From Candidatus Siliceabacter maunaloa (GTDB lineage Bacteria > Actinomycetota > Thermoleophilia > Solirubrobacterales > Solirubrobacteraceae): a stretch of DNA of 39,072 nt. The translations under genes were made by a program, and so were the position numbers. The notes below the pieces were generated by a model, which was not told the origin of the DNA, did not search any database, and worked only from the letters and a program-made list of their open reading frames with translations. Below are positions 10,131-18,052 of this stretch, piece by piece; position 1 is the stretch's first letter, and each line of letters opens with the position of its first letter. The stretch is from the NCBI GenBank assembly GCA_024330185.1, contig JANDLV010000037.1, positions 1 to 39,072 on the forward strand, in the 5' to 3' direction.

Positions 10131-11147
10131 TCACCAGTGGTGCCCGACGAACACGGGCTCGGGGTGCAGCTCGACGCCGAAGGCCTCGCGCACGCCGGCG
10201 GCGATCTCGCGGGCCAGGACGACCAGGTCGGTCGTGGTGCCCGCCCCGCGGTTGGTCAGCGCGAGGGTGTGCTTGGCGGAGATGGCGATGGTGAGGGGGT
10301 CGCCGTGGCCGCGGGCGAAGCCGGCGTGCTCGATGAGCCAGGCCGCCGAGGTCTTGACGGCCCCGTCGGGCTGGGGGAAGGCGGGAAGGCCGGGCCCGGC
10401 ACGCTCGCGCAGGCGCGCGAAGGCCGCCTCGTCGAGGACCGGGTTGGTGAAGAACGAGCCCGCGGAGACCGAGTCGGGATCGGCCTCGTCGATGACCATG
10501 CCCTTGTCGCGGCGCAGCGCGAGGACCGCCGCGCGGACGTCACGCAGCGGCGCGGTCGCGCCGGGCTCGACCCCAAGCGACCGGGCCAGCTCGAGGTAGT
10601 GGATGGGCCGGCTGTGCGGTGAGGCCTCCAGCACGAAGGTCACCGACAGGACGACCCAGCGGCCGGGCGTGCGCTTGAAGGCGCTGGAGCGGTAGGCGAA
10701 GCCGCACGCCTGCGGGGGGAGGTCGTCCACGCGGTCGTGCTCGCGGTCCAGGGCACGGACGGAGGCGATGGTCTCGCTGACCTCCTGGCCGTAGGCGCCG
10801 ACGTTCTGGATCGGCGTGGCGCCGGTGGAGCCGGGGATGCCCGAGAGGCACTCCACGCCCGCCAGGCCCTCGGCGACGCAGCGGGCCACGAACGGGTCCC
10901 ACGGCTCGCCGGCCTGCACGGTGAGGCGTGCGCCGTCGCGCTGCGTGCCGCGCGTGGCGATCAGGACGACGGTGCCCGGCCAGCCCTCGTCGGCCACCAC
11001 GACGTTGCTGCCGCCCGCCAGGACCAGCAGCGGCTCGTCGCCCTCGCGAACCGCGGCGACGACCTCCTCCTCGGTCGTGGCCTCGACCAGCCGCGCCGCG
11101 GGGCCCCCGAGGCGCAGCGTGGTCAGCTCGGCCAGCGGGCGGGGCAC
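10131..11147 (-). CDS. murB: UDP-N-acetylenolpyruvoylglucosamine reductase MurB
   Basis: MurB reduces UDP-GlcNAc-enolpyruvate to UDP-MurNAc with FAD and NADPH, in the cytosol. The 338-residue sequence shows the FAD-binding block LLVLAGGSNVVVADEGWPG and the substrate/FAD region CLSGIPGSTGATPIQNVGAY. It also has the Tyr-loop CGFAYRSSAFKRTPGRWVV, the catalytic SAGSFFTNPVL (Ser proton donor, about residue 230) and the terminal LHPEPVFVG with the conserved Glu. The YRSSxFK loop is type I-like. The start is GTG 11147, 15 bases after the ftsQ stop. Here murB is the last peptidoglycan gene and follows ftsQ, whereas many cluster layouts have murC-murB-ftsQ. Confidence 0.96.
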   Translation of the reverse strand: MPRPLAELTTLRLGGPAARLVEATTEEEVVAAVREGDEPLLVLAGGSNVVVADEGWPGTVVLIATRGTQRDGARLTVQAGEPWDPFVARCVAEGLAGVECLSGIPGSTGATPIQNVGAYGQEVSETIASVRALDREHDRVDDLPPQACGFAYRSSAFKRTPGRWVVLSVTFVLEASPHSRPIHYLELARSLGVEPGATAPLRDVRAAVLALRRDKGMVIDEADPDSVSAGSFFTNPVLDEAAFARLRERAGPGLPAFPQPDGAVKTSAAWLIEHAGFARGHGDPLTIAISAKHTLALTNRGAGTTTDLVVLAREIAAGVREAFGVELHPEPVFVGHHW

Positions 11148-11162
11148 GTCGCGAAAGGGTAG

Positions 11163-11957
11163 TCAGGGGACCGGCGGCACGACACCCTCGGCGGACGAGG
11201 GCAGGGGAGCGAGCCCTCCGGCGGTCGGCCTCTCGGGCAGGCGGACGTCCACGTAGACGGCGCCGCGCGAGCCGGGGTCGGCCAGCACGGCAGAGGCTGC
11301 TGCCCACTTGGCGGCCAGGCGATCCGCCGAGCCCAGGTGCACCACCGGGCCGTCGCGCAGCGCCACCGCCCACCCGCGCTCGGCCCGCGCCGCCCGCCCG
11401 GCGCCATCGCGCAACGGCCGTGGCATGGCCGCCAGCACGCTGACGGCCGTGCGCGCCGGGCCGCGGCGCAGCCGGTCACCAGTCGGCATGTTCTCGGCCC
11501 CGACCGTCGCCAGGCCGCCGGTCGGATGGCCGGGCAGCAGGGTCCCGTCCCCCGCGACGGCAACCGCGCGCTCGCCGACGGTCAGGGCCGCCACCGCCCC
11601 GCGCTGCACCACGGTGATGGTCAGGGCGTCGGGGAACTCGCGGTCCACGCTCAGGTCGTCCACGATCGGGTGGGGCTGCGCCGCGTCGCGCAGGTCGTCC
11701 ATGCGCACATGGAGGATGGTCATGTCCCGGGCAGCCTCGGTGAGCGCGATGCGCAGCACGTCGGCCCGCGGCCCGGTGGCGCCCTCCACCCGGACGTCGG
11801 CGATCGCGACCACCGATGAATCGCGCAGCCACAGGAACAGGCCGCCGAACAGCGACACGGCGACCAGCGCGAGCCCGACGATACGCGGGCCGGGCCGCGG
11901 CAGGCGCACCCGCGGGCCGGATGTGCGCAGGCGCGACAGCAGCGGGAGGCGCGCCAC
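11163..11957 (-). CDS. ftsQ: Cell-division protein FtsQ (POTRA)
   Basis: FtsQ is a bitopic divisome protein, 264 residues from GTG 11957, with AAAGG about 6 bases upstream. A basic cytoplasmic tail is followed by one membrane helix (IVGLALVAVSLFGGLFLWL). The POTRA domain (SSVVAIADVRVEGATG, DVLRIALTEAARDMTILHV) comes next, and then the FtsQ beta domain (DDLSVDREFPDALTITVVQR, GTLLPGHPTGGLA). The protein bridges FtsB/FtsL to the septal synthase FtsW/FtsI. The C-terminus ends in a Pro-rich stretch. The 129 bases between the murC stop and this gene hold a 16-bp palindrome (12073-12088) and a GTG-led frame in another register that I reject as a start. Confidence 0.9.
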   Translation of the reverse strand: MARLPLLSRLRTSGPRVRLPRPGPRIVGLALVAVSLFGGLFLWLRDSSVVAIADVRVEGATGPRADVLRIALTEAARDMTILHVRMDDLRDAAQPHPIVDDLSVDREFPDALTITVVQRGAVAALTVGERAVAVAGDGTLLPGHPTGGLATVGAENMPTGDRLRRGPARTAVSVLAAMPRPLRDGAGRAARAERGWAVALRDGPVVHLGSADRLAAKWAAASAVLADPGSRGAVYVDVRLPERPTAGGLAPLPSSAEGVVPPVP

Positions 11958-12086
11958 GACCCTTTCTTCGCCAGGCGGCGGCGCGCTCCTTCCGGCGCGA
12001 CGCGTCGCTCACCGCTCACCGCTCGGCGCGCGGGAGGGCGGTGGACGCTCCTCCACGCGAGCCCGCCACCACGAGGGCGCGCGCCC

Positions 12087-13427
12087 TCAGGCCGCAGGCT
12101 CTGCCACGAGCGCGCGCCCGAGCGCGTCGACGTCGCCGGCGCCCAGCACGAGGCACAGGTCCCCCTCGCGCAGGCGGGGCTCGAGCACGCGCCGCGCGGC
12201 GTCGTGGTCGGGCAGCCACAGGACCTGGCGCCCGGGCGCCGCGTCGGCCGCCGCCGCCGCGACGAGGCGGCCGGTGACGCCCGGGTGGTCCTCCGCCCGC
12301 TCCCGCGCCGGGTAGACGTCGAGGACGCCCACCACGTCGGCGGCGGCCAGGGCGACGCCGAACTCCCGATACAGGCGCTCGGTGCGCGAGAACAGGTGGG
12401 GCTGGAAGACGGCCACGAGGCGCGCCGGCTCCAGCGTGCGCGCCGCGGCCAGCGTAGCGGCGACCTCCGTGGGGTGGTGGGCGTAGTCGTCGACCACCTC
12501 GGCGCCCGAGGCGGTGCGCCCCAGGCGCTCGAAGCGCCGCCCGGCGCCGCGGAAGTCCTCCAGCGCCCCGGCCAGGCGGTCGGCGGGCGCGCCGGCCAGC
12601 GCGCAGGCGGTGAGCGCCGCGGCGGCGTTGGCCACGTTATGGGCCCCCGGGACGCTGAGGCGCACGCGCTGCTGGGCCCACGTGAACGTCGACCCGCCCG
12701 GACCCAGCTCCACGTCGTCGGCGCGAAAGAACGCGGCCTCGCCGATGTCGCCGCGGTCCAGCAGCGCCTCGGCGTCGGGCGCGTCCCACAGGATCGGCCG
12801 GTGAGCACGGTGCAGGAAGGCCAGGAAGGCGTCCTCCACCTCGGCCCGGGAGGCGTAGGTGGCGTGGTGGTCGAGCTCGACGTTGGTGACCACGGCCAGC
12901 TCGGGCGCCAGGCGCAGGAACGAGCGGTCGGACTCGTCGGCCTCCACCACCACCCACTCCCCCGTCCCCCACGCGGCGTTGGTCCCGGTCGACCGCAGCT
13001 CACCGCCGATGAGGTAGCCCGGGTCCATGTCGCAGCGCAACAGCGCGTGGGCGGCCATCGACGCCGTCGTGGTCTTCCCGTGCGTCCCCGCCACGGCGAT
13101 GCAGCGCTTGAGCGCGGCGAGCTCGGCCAGCAGCTCGCCGCGGTGGCGCTCGACCAGCCCACGTTCACGGGCGAGGGCCAGCTCGGGGTTGTCGGCGGGG
13201 ATCGCGGTCGAGATCACCACCTCGACGTCGTCGCCGGCGGGCAGGTTGGCCGCGTCATGGCCGATCCTCGGCGTGATCCCGGCCGCCCGCACGCGCTCCA
13301 GGTAGGGCGAGTCGCCCCGATCGCTGCCGGTCACCTGCGCGCCCAGGGCGTGGGCGACCAGCGCGAGGCCGCTCATGCCCGCCCCGCCGATCCCGACGAA
13401 GTGCAGTCGCCGTCCGTTCAACGTCAC
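12087..13427 (-). CDS. murC: UDP-N-acetylmuramate--L-alanine ligase MurC
   Basis: MurC adds L-Ala to UDP-MurNAc with ATP. The 446-residue protein starts at GTG 13427, overlapping the murG stop by four bases (GTGA). Motifs: the N-terminal Rossmann fold HFVGIGGAGMSGLALVAHAL, the P-loop AVAGTHGKTTTASM, VVVEADESDRSFL, VVTNVELDHHATY and the ligase C-domain DDYAHHPTEVAATLAAAR, then VVGVLDVYPARE. Length and motif order are normal. The much longer open frame upstream (to 14069) is only antisense-frame noise across murG. Confidence 0.96.
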   Translation of the reverse strand: MTLNGRRLHFVGIGGAGMSGLALVAHALGAQVTGSDRGDSPYLERVRAAGITPRIGHDAANLPAGDDVEVVISTAIPADNPELALARERGLVERHRGELLAELAALKRCIAVAGTHGKTTTASMAAHALLRCDMDPGYLIGGELRSTGTNAAWGTGEWVVVEADESDRSFLRLAPELAVVTNVELDHHATYASRAEVEDAFLAFLHRAHRPILWDAPDAEALLDRGDIGEAAFFRADDVELGPGGSTFTWAQQRVRLSVPGAHNVANAAAALTACALAGAPADRLAGALEDFRGAGRRFERLGRTASGAEVVDDYAHHPTEVAATLAAARTLEPARLVAVFQPHLFSRTERLYREFGVALAAADVVGVLDVYPARERAEDHPGVTGRLVAAAAADAAPGRQVLWLPDHDAARRVLEPRLREGDLCLVLGAGDVDALGRALVAEPAA

Positions 13428-14485
13428 CGCGCGCTCCCCGCCGCGTCGAGCACCTCGCGGGCGATCACGGCCGCTGCGTCGGGGCGCGCCAGCGCGGCCG
13501 AGGCCCGGGCCATGGCCTCCAGGCGCGGCGGGTCGCCCAGCAGGCCGTCGACCTCGGCGCGCAGCCTGGTCGCGTCGAGCTCTGAGTCGGGCACCACCAC
13601 CGCGGCGCCGGCGCGCTCCATCCAGCGGGCGTTGGCCGTCTGGTGGTCGGCGGTGGCGTGGGGATAGGGCACGAGGATGGCCGGCCGCCCGTGGGCGGCG
13701 ATCTCGAAGATGGAGCCACCGGCCCGTGCCACGCACAGGTCGCAGGCCGCGAGCGCCTCGCCGAAGCGCTCGAGGTACTCGTGCAGGTCGTACCCCGGCC
13801 GCCCGCCGACGCGCTCGCGCAGGGTCGCGAAGTCGCGCACCCCGGCCGCGTGCAGGACGCGGAACCCGACATCGCGGAAGGCCTGCTCGGCCGCCTCGTT
13901 GATCGACCGCGCGCCCAGCGAGCCGCCGAAGACCAGCACGCACGTCTCCCCGTCGCCCAGGGCGAAGCGTGAGCGGGCCGCCGCGCGGTCGGTAACCGGC
14001 GGGCCGACCGGCCGGCCCGTGACCAGGTAGCGCCCGTCCTCGCGACCCTCGATCGGGAAGGCCAGGCACACCCGCCGCGCGGCCCGGGCCAGCAGCCGGT
14101 TGGCGATGCCCAGGTGGCTGTCGGCCTCGGTCAGCACGAGCGGTATGCGCGCGGTGGCCGCGGCCAGGCCGACCGGCCCGGCGACGTAGCCGCCGCCGCC
14201 CATGACGGCGTCGGGGCCAAAGGCGCGCAGGACGCGCCGCGCCGCCCCCACCGCGCCGCCCGCGCGCACGACGGCCCGTGCCGCCTTCAAGGGGTTCGTG
14301 CGGCTCAGGCCCTCCACCCGGATCGGGTGCAGCTCGTAGCCGGCGGCGGGGACCAGCTCGGCTTCGGCGCGCTGACCGCCCACGAAGGCGACCCGCGCGC
14401 CCTCAGCCCGCAGCGCGTCGGCGACCGCCAGCGCGGGCACCACGTGCCCGGCCGTCCCGCCCGTCGCTATGAGCACGCGCGCCAT
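13424..14485 (-). CDS. murG: Lipid II synthase glycosyltransferase MurG
   Basis: MurG transfers GlcNAc from UDP-GlcNAc to lipid I at the inner face of the membrane (GT28). The 353-residue sequence has the N-terminal GGTAGHVVPALAVADAL lipid I-binding loop. It also has DAVMGGGGYVAGPVGLAAA, the acceptor-domain LTEADSHLGIANRLLA and LVFGGSLGARSINEA. Further on are the UDP-binding CVARAGGSIFEIAAHGRPAI and PYPHATADHQTANARWME. The ATG at 14485 lies inside the 3' end of the ftsW frame, an 83-base overlap, and the stop overlaps murC. The GTTCGCGAAC palindrome lies just upstream of the start. Confidence 0.96.
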   Translation of the reverse strand: MARVLIATGGTAGHVVPALAVADALRAEGARVAFVGGQRAEAELVPAAGYELHPIRVEGLSRTNPLKAARAVVRAGGAVGAARRVLRAFGPDAVMGGGGYVAGPVGLAAATARIPLVLTEADSHLGIANRLLARAARRVCLAFPIEGREDGRYLVTGRPVGPPVTDRAAARSRFALGDGETCVLVFGGSLGARSINEAAEQAFRDVGFRVLHAAGVRDFATLRERVGGRPGYDLHEYLERFGEALAACDLCVARAGGSIFEIAAHGRPAILVPYPHATADHQTANARWMERAGAAVVVPDSELDATRLRAEVDGLLGDPPRLEAMARASAALARPDAAAVIAREVLDAAGSAR

Positions 14486-15719
14486 GGGGGGATGTTCGCG
14501 AACTGGGCGCCGGGACGGCCTGCAGCCTGGTGTGCGGGCCGCTGGCCACGTTTAGCAGCAGGCCGACGGCGGCCAGCAGGGTGAGCAGGCTGGACGAGCC
14601 CGAGGAGATGAACGGCAGCGGCACGCCGGTCAGGGGCACCACCCCCAGCACCGCGAACACGTTGAGCAGCGCCTGGCTGAGGATGAGCGAGGTCAGCCCC
14701 GCGGCCAGGAGCTGGGTGTAGGCCTCACGGGCCGCCTTGGCGGCCCGCAGCCCCGCGTAGGCGATGAGCCCGTAGAGGAACAGCAGACCCACGATGCCCG
14801 TGACGCCCAGCTCCTCCCCGATCACGGCCAGGATGAAGTCGGTGTGGGCCTCGGGCAGGTAGAAGATCTTCTGCACCGACTGCCCCGGCCCGAGGCCGAA
14901 CAGGCCGCCCGAGCCCACCGCGATCTGGCCCTGCACGATCTGGAAGCCCTCGTCGCCGGCACGCGACCAGGGATCGAGGAAGGTGAGCAGCCGCTCGACG
15001 CGGTAGGGCGCCGACAGGGCGAAGGCCATCACCGCGACGACCCCGGCGGCGCACAGGGCGCCGATGTGGCGCAGCGGGGTTCCCGCCGCCACCAGCAGGG
15101 CCAGCATCGTGAAGCAGATGACCAGCGCGGTGCCCAGGTCGGGCTGGAGCATGACCAGGCCCGCCGCCGCGCCTGCGACGAGCAGGATCGGGCTGATCAC
15201 CCCGCCCAGGGTCCGCAGGCGCTTCGGGCGCTCCGCGAGCAGCCCGGCGGCGTAGAGGACCAGGGCGATCTTGACCAGCTCGGAGGGCTGGAACTGCGCG
15301 GGCCCCACGCCCAGCCAGCGGGTCGCGCCGTTGACCGTGACGCCCAGGCCCGGGATCTCCACGGCCAGCAGCGCCGCGAAGGAGGCCACGAGCAGGAGCA
15401 CCGTGAACCGGCGGGCCAGGGCGATGCCGTGGCGGGCCAGCACGAACATCACCCCGAGGCCGACGGCGCCGAAGGCCACGTACTTGAGCAGCAGCGCGGC
15501 GCCGTCGCCGTTGCCCTCCAGGAGCGTGCGCGCCGAGGAGGCGCTGTAGACCATGACTGCGCCGGCGGCCAGCAGGCACAGCGTCGCGGTGACGAGGATG
15601 TTGTACTCCAGCGGCTGGTCGGGCCGCTTCGTCCGCGCGCGGAGTCCTGACCGGCCGCCAGCGGCCGCCCACGGAAATACGCACCGTTCCGGCGGCCGCC
15701 GATCACCGTCCCTGGGCAT
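14403..15719 (-). CDS. ftsW: SEDS peptidoglycan glycosyltransferase FtsW
   Basis: FtsW is the septal lipid II polymerase that pairs with FtsI. The 438-residue protein has about ten membrane helices, starting with ILVTATLCLLAAGAVMVYSA. SEDS signatures seen: GATRWLGVGPAQFQPSELVK, LMLQPDLGTALVI-type (here VMLQPDLGTALVICFTML), QSVQKIFYLPEAHTDFILAV, IGEELGVTGIVGLLFLYG and the end motif PLTGVPLPFISSGSSSLLT. The start is ATG 15719, 6 bases after the murD stop. The last ~50 residues after NVASGPHTRLQ are hydrophilic, Arg/Gly-rich and partly coded in the 83 bases shared with murG. That tail may be a read-through caused by an indel, or a genuine cytoplasmic extension. Confidence 0.95.
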   Translation of the reverse strand: MPRDGDRRPPERCVFPWAAAGGRSGLRARTKRPDQPLEYNILVTATLCLLAAGAVMVYSASSARTLLEGNGDGAALLLKYVAFGAVGLGVMFVLARHGIALARRFTVLLLVASFAALLAVEIPGLGVTVNGATRWLGVGPAQFQPSELVKIALVLYAAGLLAERPKRLRTLGGVISPILLVAGAAAGLVMLQPDLGTALVICFTMLALLVAAGTPLRHIGALCAAGVVAVMAFALSAPYRVERLLTFLDPWSRAGDEGFQIVQGQIAVGSGGLFGLGPGQSVQKIFYLPEAHTDFILAVIGEELGVTGIVGLLFLYGLIAYAGLRAAKAAREAYTQLLAAGLTSLILSQALLNVFAVLGVVPLTGVPLPFISSGSSSLLTLLAAVGLLLNVASGPHTRLQAVPAPSSRTSPHGARAHSDGRDGRARGARAGGRRRAAG

Positions 15720-15725
15720 CGGGCC

Positions 15726-17000
15726 TCAGTTCGACACCAGCGCCCGGAACGCCTCCCCCCTGGCCTCGAAGTCGGCGAACTGGTCGAAGGAGGCGCAGGC
15801 CGGAGAGAGGAGCACGACCTCGCCCGGCGCCGCGGCGGCGCGCGCGGCGGCCACCGCGCCCTCCAGGTCCCCGCTGGGCCTCCCGGTTGCGATGGCCTCG
15901 CCGATGCGCCCGGCGTCCTCGCCGATGAGGTAGGCGTCCGCGCAGCGCCGGGCCACGGGCGCGCGCAGCGGCGCGAAGTCCTGCCCCTTGCCCTGGCCGC
16001 CCAGGATCAGGTGCACGGGCGCGTCGAAGGAGGCCAGGGCGACCAGCGTGGAGGCCACGTTGGTGGCCTTGGAGTCGTTGACGTAGAGCACGCCGTCGCG
16101 GCGCGCGATCTCCTCCAGGCGGTGGGCGACGCCGGCGAAGGTGGCCAGGCCGGCCCGGACGGCCTCCGGGTCCATGTCCCGCGCCAGGCAGGCAGCCGCC
16201 GCGGCCGCGGCGTTCTGGGCGTTGTGGGCGCCGCGCAGGGCGAGCTGCGCGTGGGCGATGAGCCGCTCCCCCCGCCACCACAGCGCGCCGTCGCGGTCGT
16301 CCAGCTCGCCGCCGGGGCCGAAGCGCACGCGCAGCGCGCGTCCCGCGGGGTCGGGGAAGCCCTCGGGCAGGACGGCCACGTCGCCGGGGCCCTGGCGGAC
16401 GAAGGCCTCGAGCTTGGCGGTGGTGTACTGCGCGAGCGTGCCGTGGCGGTCGAGGTGGTCGGCCTCGACGTTGAGCAGGATCGCCGCCTCGGGCGCGAAG
16501 GCCACCGTGTCCTCGAGCTGGAAGGACGACGTCTCGCAGACTACGACGCCGCCGGGCTCGACCTCCAGGCCCGTCACCGCGGTGCCCACGTTGCCTGCCA
16601 CGGCCACCGGGACGCCCGCCCGGCGGTGCAGGTGGCCCAGCAGCTCGACGGTCGTCGTCTTGCCGTTGGTGCCCGTGACCGCGATGAACTCACGGTCGAG
16701 CAGGCGCCAGCCCAGCTCGAGCTCGCCCAGCACCGCCACGCCACGCTCCCGCGCGGCGGCGATCACTGCGGCCTGCGCGGGGACGCCCGGGCTCTTGACC
16801 ACCGCACCGGCGCGATCCAGCAGCTCGAGGCCCTCCGAGGCTGTGTGCACCTCGACCCCGTCGAGGCCCTCGATGTCGGGCAGCCCCGCGTCGACGGCGA
16901 TAACCTCCTCCCCCCGTGCGGCCAGCGTGCGCGCCGCGGCCAGCCCGGAGCGCTTGAGCCCCACGACGAGGAACGGACCCTCGGGGAGGGGTGGCCTCAA
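15726..17000 (-). CDS. murD: UDP-N-acetylmuramoylalanine--D-glutamate ligase MurD
   Basis: MurD adds D-Glu to UDP-MurNAc-L-Ala. The 424-residue protein has the N-terminal LVVGLKRSGLAAARTLAARG and VKSPGVP, then the P-loop FIAVTGTNGKTTTVELL. The central domain shows VVCETSSFQLE and LLNVEADHLDRHGTLAQY (metal/carbamyl-Lys region). The C-domain has LYVNDSKATNVASTLVALAS and LSPACASFDQF. The start is TTG 17000, supported by the strong ribosome site at 17005-17012 and by homologous N-termini. It lies 66 bases after mraY and 6 before ftsW. Confidence 0.96.
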   Translation of the reverse strand: MRPPLPEGPFLVVGLKRSGLAAARTLAARGEEVIAVDAGLPDIEGLDGVEVHTASEGLELLDRAGAVVKSPGVPAQAAVIAAARERGVAVLGELELGWRLLDREFIAVTGTNGKTTTVELLGHLHRRAGVPVAVAGNVGTAVTGLEVEPGGVVVCETSSFQLEDTVAFAPEAAILLNVEADHLDRHGTLAQYTTAKLEAFVRQGPGDVAVLPEGFPDPAGRALRVRFGPGGELDDRDGALWWRGERLIAHAQLALRGAHNAQNAAAAAAACLARDMDPEAVRAGLATFAGVAHRLEEIARRDGVLYVNDSKATNVASTLVALASFDAPVHLILGGQGKGQDFAPLRAPVARRCADAYLIGEDAGRIGEAIATGRPSGDLEGAVAAARAAAAPGEVVLLSPACASFDQFADFEARGEAFRALVSN

Positions 17001-17004
17001 ATGG

Positions 17005-17012
17005 TCACCTCC
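17005..17012 (-). promoter_or_regulatory. Ribosome binding site deciding the TTG start of murD
   Basis: On the minus strand GGAGGTGA sits four bases before the TTG at 17000. It is one of the best Shine-Dalgarno matches in the window and supports a rare TTG start. Confidence 0.8.
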
Positions 17013-17058
17013 GCGGGGCGTCCGGCCCCGCGACTGAAAACCTGTTCGGCCTCCGGCC

Positions 17059-17074
17059 TCACGTGATCACGTGA
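17059..17074. repeat. 16-bp perfect palindrome across the mraY stop codon
   Basis: TCACGTGATCACGTGA equals its own reverse complement and contains the mraY stop (17067-17069). It may be an operator-like site or a short hairpin. No regulator is known to me for it. Confidence 0.5.
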
Positions 17075-18047
17075 TCGACGACTGATACAGCGTGAAGCCG
17101 ATCGCGCTGCAGATCGCGGCCACGATCCAGAAGCGCAGGATGATCTTGGTCTCCGACCATGCCTGGAGCTCGAAGTGGTGGTGGATGGGCGCCATCAGGA
17201 ACACCCGCTTGCGGAAGGCCTGGAAGGAGGCGACCTGGATCAGCACGCTGAGCGCCTCGACGACGAAGATGCCGCCCAGCAGCACGAGCAGCACCTCGGT
17301 CTTGGTCATGATCGCCAGTCCCGCGATCGCTCCGCCCAGCCCCAGCGAGCCGGTGTCCCCCATGAAGATCGTGGCCGGGAACGCGTTGAACCACAGGAAG
17401 CCCACGCACGCGCCCACCAGGGCCGCAGCCAGGATGGCCAGGTCCTCCTGGCCGGTGGTGATGAACGTGATGCCGATGTAGGCCAGGACCACGATGGCCG
17501 CACAGCCCGCGGCCAGGCCGTCGAGCCCGTCGGTGAGGTTGACCGCACTGGTGGTCCCCGCCAGGACCAGGAAGATGAAGATGAGGAACGGGACGCCGCC
17601 CAGGAAGCTCAGGTCGATCTGGAAGTCGACGAAGCGCAGGCGCACCGTCTCGGCGATTCCCGCCTGCTGGGTGGCCACGTACCACAGCGCGATGGCGATG
17701 AGGATCGTCGCGCCCAGCTTCGTGCGTGCGCGCAGCCCGAGCGAGCGGCGCTTGATGATCTTCGTGTAGTCGTCGGCGAAGCCCAGAAGGGCGCAGGCCA
17801 TGGCCACGCCGTAGACCCCCACCGCCCGCCAGTCGTAGCTGGACAGGATCAGGAACGGCAGCGAGATCGCCGTGAAGATGATGATCCCGCCCATGGTCGG
17901 CGTGCCCGCCTTGGCGTGGTGGCCCTCGGGCCCCTCCTCGCGGATGTTCTGGCCGAACTCGCGGGCGCGCAGCAGCGCGATGAACTGCGGCGACAGGAAG
18001 ATGCAGATGAGCAGCGCCGTCGTGCCGGCGATGAGGACCTCGCCCAC
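17067..18047 (-). CDS. mraY: Phospho-MurNAc-pentapeptide translocase MraY
   Basis: MraY transfers phospho-MurNAc-pentapeptide from UDP to undecaprenyl phosphate, giving lipid I. It is an integral membrane protein of 326 residues with about ten helices. Signatures: KAGTPTMGGIIIF, LLGFADDYTKII (first Asp pair), NLTDGLDGLAAG (NLTDG motif), FNAFPATIFMGDTGSLGLG and MAPIHHHFELQAW. The start is GTG 18047, only 5 bases after the murF stop. The stop codon is embedded in a palindrome. Confidence 0.97.
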   Translation of the reverse strand: MGEVLIAGTTALLICIFLSPQFIALLRAREFGQNIREEGPEGHHAKAGTPTMGGIIIFTAISLPFLILSSYDWRAVGVYGVAMACALLGFADDYTKIIKRRSLGLRARTKLGATILIAIALWYVATQQAGIAETVRLRFVDFQIDLSFLGGVPFLIFIFLVLAGTTSAVNLTDGLDGLAAGCAAIVVLAYIGITFITTGQEDLAILAAALVGACVGFLWFNAFPATIFMGDTGSLGLGGAIAGLAIMTKTEVLLVLLGGIFVVEALSVLIQVASFQAFRKRVFLMAPIHHHFELQAWSETKIILRFWIVAAICSAIGFTLYQSSIT

Positions 18048-18052
18048 GGCGC

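Noticed and set aside
11476-12012. Alternative ftsQ-region start (GTG 12012, SDASRRKERAAAWRRKGR)
   Set aside because: The basic opening looks attractive, but the frame then turns into Arg/Ala/Pro noise and does not contain the POTRA domain; the ftsQ frame from 11957 has a good ribosome site and a membrane helix.
12073-12088. GAGGGCGCGCGCCCTC palindrome at the murC stop as a terminator
   Set aside because: It has almost no loop and no T-tract, and ftsQ and murB continue downstream in the same direction; such GC palindromes arise easily at this composition.
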